DNA from: Tetradesmus obliquus
Taxonomy: Eukaryota; Chlorophyta; Chlorophyceae; Sphaeropleales; Scenedesmaceae
Length of the DNA: 64,000 nucleotides
Direction of reading: 5' to 3'
Assembly (NCBI GenBank): GCA_030272155.1
Contig: CP126192.1
Span: 6,234,501 to 6,298,500 of the forward strand
In this document: positions 45,429 to 57,027 of the stretch, in pieces
Layout: each line of letters opens with the position of its first letter
Position numbering within the stretch: the stretch's first letter is position 1
The notes under the pieces: generated by a model
Told to the model about the DNA's origin: nothing
The model's input: the letters and a program-made list of their open reading frames with translations, nothing else
Database searches by the model: none
Made by a program: the position numbers and the translations under genes

Positions 45429-48039
45429 CCAACCCGGCAGAGCTCAGGTTCCTGCCGCAGGTCATTGCAGGAGCGCCAAACGACATCCTGGGGGGATCTG
45501 AGGGCTACGCTGTCCAAGCCATCATACTCCCTGCATGGTTTGAACAGCTGCCCTTCTACAACGCTGCAGCAGCCAAGGCACCCAAGCCCAACGAGTACCA
45601 TGCATGGGACATGGCACTGCTGAAGCTGTTAAGCAGCGTTAACTGCTACAAGTGCACGCTGGCGCCTAGCATCATTTCAGTGCCTAAGGGGATCTCCGCG
45701 TACACAGCTGCCTTCTCCTTAGCTGGCGCTTCAGATTCATACCAGCTGTCCCAGTCTGCTCCATGCACGGCCTCTCTGCTGCTGGGCCTTCCTGTGGCCT
45801 ACACCAAGTGTGCAGCAGAGCCAGGCCAGACCGGCGGGCCCTTGCTACCGGCTGCTACACCTTTTGACATCGACGCAACAATGCCTGGCCTCCCTGATGA
45901 TGTAGAGGCCTTCAACTGGCCTGCATTTGGGCTGTACACAGGCGGCACAACAGCCAACAGCAGCTCAATGATGCTGCAGTTCACGCCTGCGCATCTGAAA
46001 TGGATGTATTATGCAGGTGCAGCAGACGCAGCCTTCTACAACTGCTCTGGCGTGGGTTTGAAACAGAAGTGCAAACCCTATGCTGCTGAGCCGCTTCAGT
46101 TTTAGTATGCAAGGGTTGTTGCCGGGCGTGCACATACGTCTGTTGCGTTCAGAAGTCTGCCTGATCCTGATACATAGCGCACACGTAATGAGCATCGACG
46201 GTGATCTGAGGTGCAGCAAGCAGCTGTCTTGGGCTCTCCCCCACCTACCATCGTGATTAGCAATGTGCGATGGCTGGCACAAACTTGAGTGGCGGAACGC
46301 ACATCGTGGCACCCTTTCAATAGCACCTCCACAGTAGTAGTACTTGGTTCACACAGCACCTTGGCACCTCCTTTGCGCCAAGTTGTTTGCGTCCTTTGAC
46401 CTGCGTTGGTTACTTGCTAGTCTGTCACTTGCTCAGGTGCACCTGCATGTACTCTGCCTGCTGCCCCTGCTTTCATCATCCTTGTGTTTAGCGCTGCTGT
46501 CAAGGTGCTTGGCCGTGCTTCGCATGCTCTCATAACGTCGTGAAAGCACGCTTTGTGGTTCATCATAAAGAATGGTGTTCGCATGGCCCGGTGTAGTGCT
46601 GGTCTGGACTTCCATGGATCCTGCTACTAGCTCATACGCATGTATCAAAGCTGGTGGTCAATCCTTTGTTGGCGATGCTGTGGCAGCCATGCAGCTGCCT
46701 GCTACCGGCCAATGCAGTCATGCCTGGTGGCAGCTGTTCCGGCTAAGGAGGTTGCATGAGGGAATATATGTTGTGCAAAACAGGCAGGCATGCGCCACTC
46801 TGGAAGCTCACATCCCGGCGCTACCCATAATCACATGCTTGGAGTGCTGTTGCGTCAGCAGCGTTTGCGGCCTTAGGCTGCTTGCTTGAGCACGGTTTCC
46901 GGACAAGGCGATCGTCCATTTGCTCTTGCGGGACCTGTCGCTGTTCCCACATCTACAACACATGTGCGCATGCCCTTGTCGTCGCAAAGGTTGCAGTCTT
47001 AGTTCCAAATTCCCTGCTGTTTGGCATTGTGCACAATGCGTGGTGCTGTGCCACCACTGCAGCTCCAACGTATGCCACATGATGCACTCGGCTGGCAATA
47101 CTAATCTGCGCTGTTGCGCTTGGTTCTCGTGCCTTTTGCGGTGAACAGGGTGGTGAATTCTACTGGCTCGATCACACAACTCAGCACAACCAGGCAATGC
47201 GGGGTTCGTGGTGCTCGTCTGCTGAGCTTCATCACCAGTGGGTCGGCTGCTGCTTCCCCAGTTCTGCTACAACACATGCATAGACTGCCCACCTTTACAT
47301 GCACAGCGCGGTGCCTGCATCTATGTCTGAGCTCTGGTGTTTGCGCATGCGGGGGTATAAAACGTTGGTATCCACCGGCTCTGATACTGAGCATGTACAA
47401 GACAAGATGACAGCGTCTTGTGTGACATGGCTGCTCTGCATTATGCATGCATGCATGCGCACTCATGGCTGTTTGAGCACGCTGAAAGACGACGTTTGTT
47501 GGTCTGCGGCTGTTGAGGGTGATTTTGCAGTTTACAACATATCAGTAGTACGGCTGTGAGCTCTGCGGCTGTGAATGCATTTCAGCCCACTGTGGAACTT
47601 AACACCAGATGCAGAAGCATTGCTGTTGCACTGGCCTGTCTCTGAGCCTGCTTAACCGCCTGCCTGCTTGCCTTGTTGCGGAATTTGTAGGGTTTGCAGT
47701 GCCTGCTTTTGCAGCACTCCACAACCGATTATAACCTGTAATCGCCGGCTGCCTTTTGACTAGAATGTCTGGAATCAAACTGCACGTTTATGGCACCATT
47801 AGTGCGCTGGTGCGCCCCTGGGCAACGTGAAGCACCTGATGATGCCAGATGAGCTGCGGGTTAGCTGGTCCTCATAATAGTTTGGTCGTGCCCTGTCATG
47901 ATCTGTTGTCCTGCAGTTGGCATGCCATGCAAAGTGCAGCAGAGCTTGTTGGCAGTGGTCGTGTTTGACAGCTGAGTTTCCGAAGTTTTCTTGTGAGCGT
48001 TGCATGCAGCTCTGTAAGCAAGGCATGCAAGATGGCTGT

Positions 48040-48560
48040 GTGTGTGTTCGCCCCAAGATGGGGTTCATCGCTGCTTTTCGATGCTGCCGCGGCAAGATGC
48101 CACAGCGGCTGCACATTCATGTTGAGTAGCCATTCTGCTCTGAGGTCCTGATGCCAGCATGCTGGATTGCTGCGTGGGCGGAACACGTCTCCTGCCGGCG
48201 GTGTTTGCGGCGCTGCTTGCAGGCAAGTGCAGCGTAGTCTGCACCATTTGCCGCGCATGTAGATTTCAAATGTGCGGTGTACTGCTTACTACTGCGTGGT
48301 GTGCAGCGCGTGCCTGTTGCTGATGTTCACTTGGTTAATTGCTTTGATCTAGGCATGCACAGCGGATGTCCATGTGCAGCACCTGCATGGTCTTGATTAG
48401 TGCTTCAAGATGCCATTGCACCGTGTACGATACACCCGCTGCTATTGATCTTGGCCTGCTTTGGAGGCTTGATGCATGCATGCTTGCTTGTTGCATGGGC
48501 CAGCGTGTTTTCTGCCAGCAGGGTTTGCAGCGCCACTTGCAGCGCAATGCGCATGTGCTG
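48040..48560. repeat. Two diverged ~320-bp tandem repeat units
   Basis: The segment near 48147-48235 (from CTGATGCCAGCATGCT to GCTTGCAGGCAAGTGCAGC) resembles 48467-48550 (TTGATGCATGCATGCT to CACTTGCAGCGCAATGCGC), and flanking words also correspond. By eye the spacing is about 320 bases with many substitutions. Confidence 0.5.
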
Positions 48561-49761
48561 TGCATGGCATGTGCTGTCAGACACGGTTACATGGCCTTTC
48601 AAGGCTACACCTGCTGCAAGCACGCATTGATGTGTGGGCCCCGCTGTTTGTCAGCAGTTTGCAACACAGGTTGCTGACACTACATGGACTCGTTCTTTTA
48701 CATCTGTTACACCAAGGGCAGAAATAACAAATACTTCACTGCAGTCTGCTTGCCACATCCCATCTCACAACAGACCGAGCATCCAGATGCAAGGCTTGTC
48801 CGTCCCTTCCATCAGAGCAAGCGGCTGCAGATCGGCACAAACAGCAACTACCCACAGACACCACAACATGCAGAAACAGGACTGCAACACCGTGATCAGC
48901 ACGTGCGACCGACTACTAGTCGCTGCTAGCTCATCTCACACACCAACCTTCAGTCGCCATCCTCAGTCGCCATCCTCAAAAGCAGGTACAGCTTGGTCAC
49001 CAGGGGCTAGTGCACGAAATGCACACCACCCTGATGGTTGAACACACAAGCAACCGCATAGGAGCAGAACAGACCTCCAACCATACAATGCGCCATGAAC
49101 AGTACTCTGGGGCTACGAGCAAAATTGCTGTGGCCAAGCGAACGCTGCACTTGCAGCACCGCTGGTAACACCAACCACAGAAGTACAGATGCTGTAACTC
49201 CACCATGCACACATGGAGTACACAGCTTGGAAAGCACAGCTCAATGCCACAGCCACGACAATCGTTCAGCATACATGCCGGTATGCATATCACACCGAAC
49301 CGCCTGATGGTACAAGTGGCAAACAACCGTGCAGAGTACATGATGCTAGGCAATAGCAATCTGTTGTGTCAGCTGCTGTGCAGCAGCGTTCATAGAGCAG
49401 AAGCCATGCAGGTAGGCATTTGAATCCTAAATCCCCTGCCCCTGACATGTCCCTATGTCCCCCACCCTTCCACCATAACTAAATTCTGTGAACAAGTGAC
49501 TTGCAAGCCCATCACGCCTGCCTTGTTCACCTGGAGCCACCACCCACTGCTGAATGCACAGCAACCAGCTGCCAATGCGCAGGGGCGCCCATGCAACGCC
49601 GACTCCATCACTGCCTCGCTGAGTCGTGTCATGTACACATGCCCTGCACATGACAAGCAGTTCTACATGCGCGCCTGCGCACAGCAGCCACTGCATACCC
49701 CATGCACAGCAAGCACTGGCCCACCGTGGTGACACACATCACACCGCATCAGCTGCATGAA

Positions 49762-49766
49762 TTACA
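49762..49766 (-). terminator. Putative polyadenylation signal for nadB
   Basis: TTACA on the plus strand is TGTAA on the minus strand, about 130 bases after the nadB stop. Word match only. Confidence 0.35.
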
Positions 49767-49893
49767 CCACCAATAATGCCAGCCACACATCCACATCACC
49801 TCCTACAGCAACGGCAGCAAGAGGCAAACCCCTGCGTGCAGACAGCACTGCCAGCTGCGCATGCATGCATCCAGCAGTTTGCATGCAGCTCAA

Positions 49894-52726
49894 TCACTCC
49901 GGCTCGCTGAAGGAGCGCACAGACAGGTCACGCAGCGCAGCACCCTTCTTGGCAGCGCTGCCCACACCACGCTGGCTGCCAGCAGCACTCGCGCCGCCGG
50001 TGCTGGCAGCAACGCCCGACGCTGCCACACCGCCACCAGGCGAGATCAGCGACACAAAGCCATTGCTGCTGCGCACGCCAATGCTGCCACGCACTGCCTC
50101 CAAATCAAGCCTGCTCTTCAGGCTGCTGCTGATCACGCTGGGGGCGGTCTCAGCAGCAGCTGCAGGGTAGTCAGCGCTGTAGTGCAGGCCGCGAGACTCG
50201 CGGCGCTGCAGCGCACATGACACAATCAGCTCCGCAACAGTCACAACGTTCATCAGCTCCACTAGCTGCGTGTTCACACCATAGTGCTTATACACAGCCT
50301 TCACCTCAACATACGCCGCCGCCAGCTGCGCCTGTGCCCGCTGCAGCGCAGCAGTGCGGCGCACGATGCCGCAGGTCTCCCACATCAGGCTGCGCACCTC
50401 GGCACGCTTCGCCGCCACCCATTCTGCTGTAGGGCCGGCCAGCGGGCGCGCAGCACGAGGACCGCTGAAGTCCACACTGGCTGCTGCATAGTGCAGCTGC
50501 CGCCCGCAGTTGCGGGACGCATACTCGGCATGTGCCACGCTGGGCCCTGCCGCCCTGTCAGCAAACACCAGCCCTTCAAGCAGACTGTTAGAAGCCAGGC
50601 GGTTGGCGCCGTGCAGGCCGGAGCAGGCCACCTCGCCGCACGCAAACAGCCCCTGCACGCTAGTCTCACCGCGCAGGCCAGCTGCCACGCCGCCGCACAT
50701 GTAGTGCTGCGCTGGCAGCACCGGGATGGGGTCTTTGGTGATGTCGATGCCTTGCTCGGAGCAGCGCGCCGCGATGTTGGGGAAGTGCTCCCGCACCTCA
50801 GCAGCAGGCTTGTGGCTGATGTCCAGCCACACGTGCGGGTTGTCATGTGACAGCATCTGGTCCTGGATGGCGCGAGCCACCACGTCACGCGGGGCTAGCT
50901 CCAAGCGCGTTGGGTCGTAGCTTGGCATGAAGCGCTCGCCTAGAAAGCAGGAAGGAAGTGAGCAGGGGTAGCAGTAAAGCAGGCAGGAGGCAGCCAAAGG
51001 TGAGTGTGGGCGCATCCTTGAGCAAGACTGAGAGCCACTCAACTGCAGGCATGTGCTATGTGAAGGCGACGCCAGCATGCAGCACGCAAGCTGCTGTACG
51101 CATGATACAGCTGCTGGAGCCAACACACACAGTTGCTCCGCACCACAAACCTGCTTCCAGCTACCATTACTGCCAGTGACTGCAATTGCCAGCAACACCA
51201 ACTGTATAACGCAACCGTCCCTTCGACTGCTGCTGCAGCTGCTGCTGTTGTCATTGTATCTCCTGCTGCTCAGCTGCATCACTCACCCTTCATGTTGAAC
51301 AGCAAGCCGCCCTCGCCACGCACAGCCTCTGTAATCAGGAAGGTGCGCTCAGCGCCCGCAGAGCCGCCAGTCCCCGCACTGCCTGGCGGGCTATACAGCG
51401 CAGTCGGGTGGAACTGCACAAACTCCATGTTGCTCATGGCAGCACCGGCGCGGTACGCCATAGCCATGCCATCACCCGTAGCCACATGTGGGTTGGTGGT
51501 GCTGGGGTAGACCTGGCCAGCGCCGCCTGTTGCCAGCATGGTGGACAGCCCCAGGAAGCGGCACATGCCTGCGTTGTGCTGGTCCAGCACATCCACTCCG
51601 AAGCAGTGCAGCTGCCCAGACACCTCGTCCACAACCAGCTCAGTTGCAAGGTGGTGCTCGAAGAAGGTCACGTTGCGGTGCGCGCGCGCAGTCGCAAGCA
51701 GCGCGCGCTCAATCTCGCGGCCGGTGAGGTCGGCTGCGTGCACGATGCGGCGGTTGGTGTGGCCGCCCTCGCGCGTGAGGTGCAGGGAGCCGTCGTTGTT
51801 GCGCGTGAAGTCGGCGCCGAGGCGCACGAGCTCCAGCACGCGAGCGGGGCCCTCGCGGCAGACCACCTCCACAGCGCTGTAGATGCAGGCAGGGAAAAGA
51901 GAAATGGAGACAGAGGACAGCGGCAGGCAGCAGCAGGCGTTAAGGATATGTGACAGGGTAGGAAAGAGCTCGAGCTGCGCCTGTGAATGCTTGTGATCAG
52001 TGAGACCAAAGCGCTGCACAGAGTTGCATGCTGAACTGCTGTTGCCTCACACGGCGAGGCACCTGGCAAACCCTAGGAAACCCTACTGCTGGTATGCCAA
52101 ACAGCTGGCTGCTGTGCTGGTGTGTTGCAAAATTGCATGGTTGCTGTGCTGAGATTGCTCTGCTGCTCGACTGATATGGCACACACCAGCCCAGCTGACT
52201 CGTGCAGGTCGCAGCCACAGATCTGGCACCATGCTGCTGTATGGTGCAGAGCCACTCACTTGCGGTCATTCAGAAACGCGCCAGCAACCATGGTGTCCTC
52301 AACATGGCTGTCCACGCTGTCTGCTGCATCCAGCACAGCACATACGCCGCCCTGGGCGTACTGGGTGCACCCCTCGTTGGCATAGTCCTTGGTGATGATG
52401 GCCACACTGCCATACTCGGCCACCTTGAGGGCATAAGACAGGCCAGCAATGCCACTGCCAAGCACCAGATAATCAAACTGACGCACGGATCTGCTGTTGG
52501 TGCTGCGCACGGGCAGGGCCTCGCTGTAGGGGTTCTCGAAGGGGCTCCTGAAGGCGTCAGAGTTCACGTCTGCCCGACAGGCCACGGTTCCGCGCCTAGC
52601 AGGGCCCATGCATGTTGCCGCAGACGCACGCTGGATAGAACGTGGGCGACGGAGATGCACGGAAGGTGGCGCTGCGGCTGCCTGGAGCCTGGATGAGGAA
52701 CGGGTGACTGCTACAAGGGGTGCCAT
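49894..52726 (-). CDS. nadB: L-aspartate oxidase, plastid
   Basis: This FAD enzyme oxidises L-aspartate to iminoaspartate, the first step of de novo NAD synthesis in plastids. Three exons join in phase: 52726-52260, 51876-51287 and 50939-49894, about 700 aa. The first ~55 residues are Ser/Ala/Arg-rich (transit peptide). The FAD-binding [11 protein letters not shown] is at residues 90-100, followed by [127 protein letters not shown] and [16 protein letters not shown] helical C-terminal domain has [12 protein letters not shown], as in bacterial NadB. A Gly/Ala/Ser tail of about 70 residues lacks similarity. No frameshift is seen. The partner quinolinate synthase is not in this window. Confidence 0.97.
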
Positions 52727-53750
52727 CCTCGCTGGCTGCTAATGGTGGGCTGGGGCTACGGGTTGCTAGGGCTTGACTATTAACGAACCTCTAGGAATGC
52801 TGGATACTTCTTGTTGAACACCCAAGACCGCTTCGCGCTTCCGGCCATTGGCTCGCTACTTGCTGAGGATAGCCATGCAAATAGTAATTTGTGTTTTCAT
52901 TTAAAATTCTGAAACGCTTGTGGTCAAAGTTGAGCACAACTTGTGTCGGGGGTGCAAGTGGAGCTGGCTACATGAGACCCCTGCACCCGGTGCACCTCTG
53001 TGACACGGGTTCACTGGGGTTGGGACCAGCGTCCTTTCCAGCAATTCAGGCCAGATCCTCGTTAAGAAAGCACGGTCAAAGCTGCAATTTCAGCTCGTTT
53101 GCCTGTTGTCATAGGTAGAGCGAAGATCGACACGCACCTGCACAGGGCCCCGCCTCCTGCACCAGATCAGCAACGAACCAAAACACGACCGAGACGAGGG
53201 CCTGTTACACTTGAACCGCAAACTATAATACCAATGAATTAGGGATCCTCCAAGCTCTTCAGCATTCTTGTCCATGTAGTGCCTGTGTACCTCCCCGGTC
53301 AGACCTGCAGCAAAGGCGAGGCAGCAGCTACATGTGAAGCCAATGAAACGGCACATGAACGCTAAATGTCTGCTCCCAAACCAAACTGCAGCCGTGTGTT
53401 ACTCACTAGCAGTGCACGCAAGTAGTAATCAATCTACAACATGATGCCCACCACAGTACTTCCCCTGCAACTGCTCCTTAATGGCAGAGAAACACATCGC
53501 TGCAACACCAGAAACATTGTTTAAGCCACACCACTCACTTAAAAAACGGCGGCGCCTCGCACGTCACCCAATGCCCGGCTCTTGTCCCAGCTCAGCTGGA
53601 GACTGCCCCAAGCAGGCACACCTCTGAAACTTGAGGCTCTGAGACTCGCTGTGAAGCTGAGTTGTGAAGGTAGCAGAGGCTGCAGGGTTGAGCTTGCCTG
53701 TTTTAGGCAGCAGCTCGCTGCAGCTCAAGGCTTGCTGATGGCCCACAGCC
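52727..53750. other. Intergenic, nadB promoter side and F-box gene 3' flank
   Basis: No supported gene. It should contain the nadB promoter next to 52727; I see no clear TATA match. TTACA near 53203 could be a minus-strand poly(A) signal of the F-box gene. Confidence 0.4.
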
Positions 53751-53841
53751 TCAGAGCATTGGCTGCAGCTCGCCTTCCGCCAAGCGTGTGAGACTCCTCC
53801 CCGCCTGATTCACTGCTGCTGCCTGCCGCAGAAGACCCACC

Positions 53842-53876
<35 letters not shown>

Positions 53877-56626
53877 CTGCTGCAAAAACTTGGGACCAAG
53901 AGCTGCCCATCAGCCAGCTGACAGCCTGGCAGCAAAACAGATGCCACAGCAAGACACAAACAGCACGCTTAGCCGGACGGTGGAAAATACTCAAATCTTG
54001 TACGCTTTTTTAGCCGCGAGAGTGAAGGAGCTAGCAGCAGCTATGGCTGGTAGGAGCAGTTGTACCCAACCCTGCAATGCTCCTGCTGCAAAGCCGCATG
54101 TTACGCTAGCATGTGCAGGCAACTGTTGCGAGCCCGCACCTGTGCTGTCGTCAAATAGACAGGCCCTGGCAGTATCATGCCTCGCCTTGCTGCCTTGGCG
54201 ACTGCTGCTGGTGCCCCGCCTGCTGCTGCTCCAGGAGCCATCCACTGCAGCCGCCCACCAACCAGCACGCGGCATGACCGCCACGGCAGCAGCGCGCTTG
54301 GGTGCCCTGCAGACACAAGACACATGCGCAGAAGGCGAGCAGTTGTGCATTTACCATGCCTAAAACTGTCATTTTACACATGCGTGCGACGCATGCATAT
54401 CATCACACACTGAATGGCATCAACCGTACCTACACACAGTTTGCAGGAGCCGGTCGCCTGGTCTAGCCGGCAGATCTCGTCACCAGGGGGAACTGTAACA
54501 ACACGCTGCAGTGTGCGGCGAGGCCTCAAACCCTGTAATCACTGCTGAAGCAAGTCCTCAAAGAAGGCTCTGACTGCAGTGATGCCACAGCTGTTGCCAC
54601 ATTGCAATTTGTCAACTCTATCCATTGCCGCAGGGACGTGCTCAAGCAGCCACTCACGCTGAGCAGCAGCAGCGAACTGCTTGTGCAACGAACACGCGCC
54701 AGCAACACTGCCGCTGTCAGCGCCTGTACCCGCGCCAGGCGGTTGCTGCTGCTGCTGCTGCCGCTGGCACCGGCGCTGCTGCTGCTTTGAGGCGCCGGGG
54801 AAGATGCGCTGCAGGTGCTGCTGCCAGAGGCTGCTATCTGTGGCCAGCTGTTGCCACGCCCTGCAAGTGTCAGCAGCACCAAACAACAAACACAGCTGTT
54901 CTGCAATTGCTAAAATTAGGCATGGCATGGCTGCCGGCATCTGCCTTCGACAGCATTTGCTGCCACCATTACAGTCGCAGTGCTCAGCCAGTGTGTGCAG
55001 CATCCTTTTAACAACGTCGAACCAGCTCTCTGCTCCATTCAGCCCAATTCTGCGTAATTCTGCGTGTATAACATGACAGACTGACGCGACACCTGGAATG
55101 CAAAGGTGCGCACCTATAAGCAAAGCTGGACCATAAGACCCCCCTCCAAACCTCACCTGCAGACGCATGCTGCTGCTGCCAGTGACAGGGGGTCCAGTGC
55201 TTGCAGGATGCCCCGCACCACTTCAGCAGGTACGTCTCCCAGCACTACTCGCGGCTCGTCATCATCCCCCTCAACCCAAGCAGCAGCTGGGCACTCGTGA
55301 TCAGGGCCCGCATCTGCACAGCAGCCAGCACATACTACACTATTTGATATAAGAAGGGAAGTGCAACAAAAAGGAGAACTAAACAGCTAGCCTGCTGATG
55401 GTCAACTTGGTGTGGTGCCAAGGCTCAGCTCAGTGCGACGTCGCAACAGCAGAGCAGCTGCAGGAATGAGCTGCTGTGATGCAGCACAGCTACAGCACCA
55501 GCAAGGTGAATGGGTGGTCCTGTTGATCCTCTCCTTCCACACACGTGTCAGCATCTGCTCAAACGAATTGCATGGGTGGTCATTGCTGGGGGTGCAGTCA
55601 CGCATAGCCCACCTGCAAGTTTGCGGGATGCCCTGCTGGCCGCCACTGCTGCTGAGCGCTGCTGCTTGACCAGCTGGTTGCGCTTCTGCTGCGGCAGCAC
55701 GCGCTTGGAGACAGCAAGCAGTGCTGCTGTTGCCTCCGCCACCGCTGGGCGGCTGCAGGAAGCAGGAGCAGCACATGCAAGGCAGGTGGGGCAGCGGGTG
55801 AGCAGTATCAGCTGCTGCGGCTGGTTCATTGATGTGCGGTGTGAGTCATTGATATGCGGTGCGAGAACAAGAAGCTCAACCACACACACATGCATGCATG
55901 CAGACATGCATGAACGGAGTCATGCATGCCTCACCAGTCTGCCACTGCGCTGCTGCCCACCTGTCAGGCTGCTGCACTGCAACCATCAAGTCGTCAAAAA
56001 CAGCTGATTGGAGCTTCTGCAAGCAGCAGCAGCAGCAGCAGCAGCATCGATGAGAGCCTACTGCGTCCGGCCGTGTACACGCAGGTTCATGCAGAAGGCT
56101 GCTGGCTGTACGTGCATGCAGTGCGCACGAAAGAGTTTTTGCAACAGGCTTTAGACGCATGTTTAGCCAGAGTGGTGTTGCACAACAAGATGCTTTGCAG
56201 GAGTTGCAATGAGTGGTGTGCAGCCCCCTTGCTGGCACTTGCCTTGCCAGCTGAGCTCCAGCCCTGAGCAAGCACCTGATGCAGCTCACGCACTGCCCAC
56301 AGCCTGAACTGCCTGCAGCCAATCAAACAGCACATATACACCCTTGCTGACCTCCTGTGTACAGCAGCAGCTACCAGGAGACAGCTTGTGATGCCTTGGT
56401 TTGAGGGGTACAGCCTGCACGCAGCCACAGCCAAGCATGCATGCGGTTCTGTGTACCTCAAAGCCCGTGCAGCGCACCGTGTCCTAAGGCCCTGCTGAAG
56501 GTCAGCTGCCTGGTACCTCCCGGCATCTAATGAAGGGTGCTCATCGTCTGAAAAGTCACTACTGCTGCTTGAGGTGCAGCTGCTGCTGCTGCTGCAGACG
56601 TGTGCCTGGCGCTTGGCTTTGCCCAT
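53751..56626 (-). CDS. F-box protein of the At5g52880 type
   Basis: F-box proteins recruit substrates to SCF ubiquitin ligases. Nine exons keep phase: 56626-56457, 56312-56276, 56016-55961, 55752-55613, 55313-55157, 54860-54658, 54492-54430, 54306-54140 and 53879-53751, about 373 aa. After a Ser-rich start, a helical N-terminal domain reads LWAVRELHQKLQSAVFDDLM and ALLAVSKRVLPQQKRNQL. The F-box spans an intron: VVLGDVPAEVVRGILQALDP, then LAAAACVCRAWQQLATDSSL and WQQHLQRIF. A Gln-rich insert precedes PPGDEICRLDQATGSCKLC and ALLPWRSCRVLVGGRLQW, which correspond to the Cys-pair region after the F-box in the plant family. That similarity is from memory, not alignment. The second exon could begin earlier, at 56354. 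An alternative end after 55613 (exon 55457-55402) would give a short product without the F-box. Confidence 0.75.
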
Positions 56627-57027
56627 TGCTGTGCTGCTGCTGGTGCTACAGTACAGTGTCACAGGAGCAGCACATGCAATAGTTCAAGTATCAGCCGAAA
56701 TCTTAGACCGTCGTTGCATTAACTGCCTTTCACCGTTCTTGTGCGGTCGTGACATGAAACACCAGGGCTGTGCAACTGGGGCTTTCGTTGGATAGTGCCT
56801 CTGAGGCTAACTGGAGCGCAATCGCGCCCCATCAGCGTAACCTCAATTTTCAAAATACGAGGCTACCTTGTCCAGCTATTCAGCGATTGATCACTTGCGA
56901 CAGCGCTGCACCACGACAGCAGTACCTGCAGGGGTGTTGTCAGGTGTTGAGCTGATTAGGGTCGACTTCCCAGTTTGTCGCTGCCGTAGGGTGCTTGTCA
57001 GCGACGCACTATTCAACTGCAGTTGAC
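56627..57027. promoter_or_regulatory. Shared divergent promoter region, F-box gene / MED31
   Basis: Only 401 bases separate the two start codons of genes transcribed away from each other, so both promoters must lie here. I see no consensus TATA box on either strand. Confidence 0.5.

Larger units (their letters stand above)
39698..46105 (+). pseudogene. Decayed secreted modular protein: cadherin-like repeats, Cys-rich/Kazal-like region, trypsin-like domain
   Basis: Exons 39698-39911, 40293-40436, 40615-40968, 41473-41746, 42476-42909, 43125-43504, 43756-44275, 44491-44665 and 45034-46105 splice with consistent phase. A signal peptide (MWWLFTVIVTSLLLANSLLP) leads. Four beta-sandwich repeats follow with ANTPPYASV, ANQPPFVSE or ANYAPVVYVD starts and DTFGYTVSDGKGQS, DTASYTVTDGR or LQFTVSDGIGG ends. 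Next come a Cys-rich part, a Kazal-like segment (VRGVDGNTYANACLAQCNGG) and a trypsin/V8-like domain (IALGLIVKS, CTGFMVTDAFVLTAAHC, HAWDMALLKLL, GQTGGPLL). Single-base deletions in homopolymers break the frame at about 42575 (AAA), 42754 (T6) and 44111 (CCC); phases at the exon ends fit only if one base is missing at each. An in-frame TGA at 45191-45193 precedes the protease domain. The catalytic-His segment is duplicated and the nucleophile Ser is Thr. The protease part could instead be a separate gene from ATG 45227. Confidence 0.7.
46106..49893. other. 3.8-kb gene-free stretch
   Basis: No frame here joins into a coherent gene on either strand; open frames are Cys/His/Trp-rich and short. A pair of diverged ~320-bp repeats lies at about 48040-48560. 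CAGTCGCCATCCT is duplicated at 48951-48977. The right end is the nadB 3' flank. Confidence 0.5.

Noticed and set aside
55402-55457. Separate small gene ending ELSLGTTPS
   Set aside because: The F-box exon at 55313 needs an upstream exon of exactly the phase supplied by 55613, so one gene is simpler; kept only as a possible alternative end.
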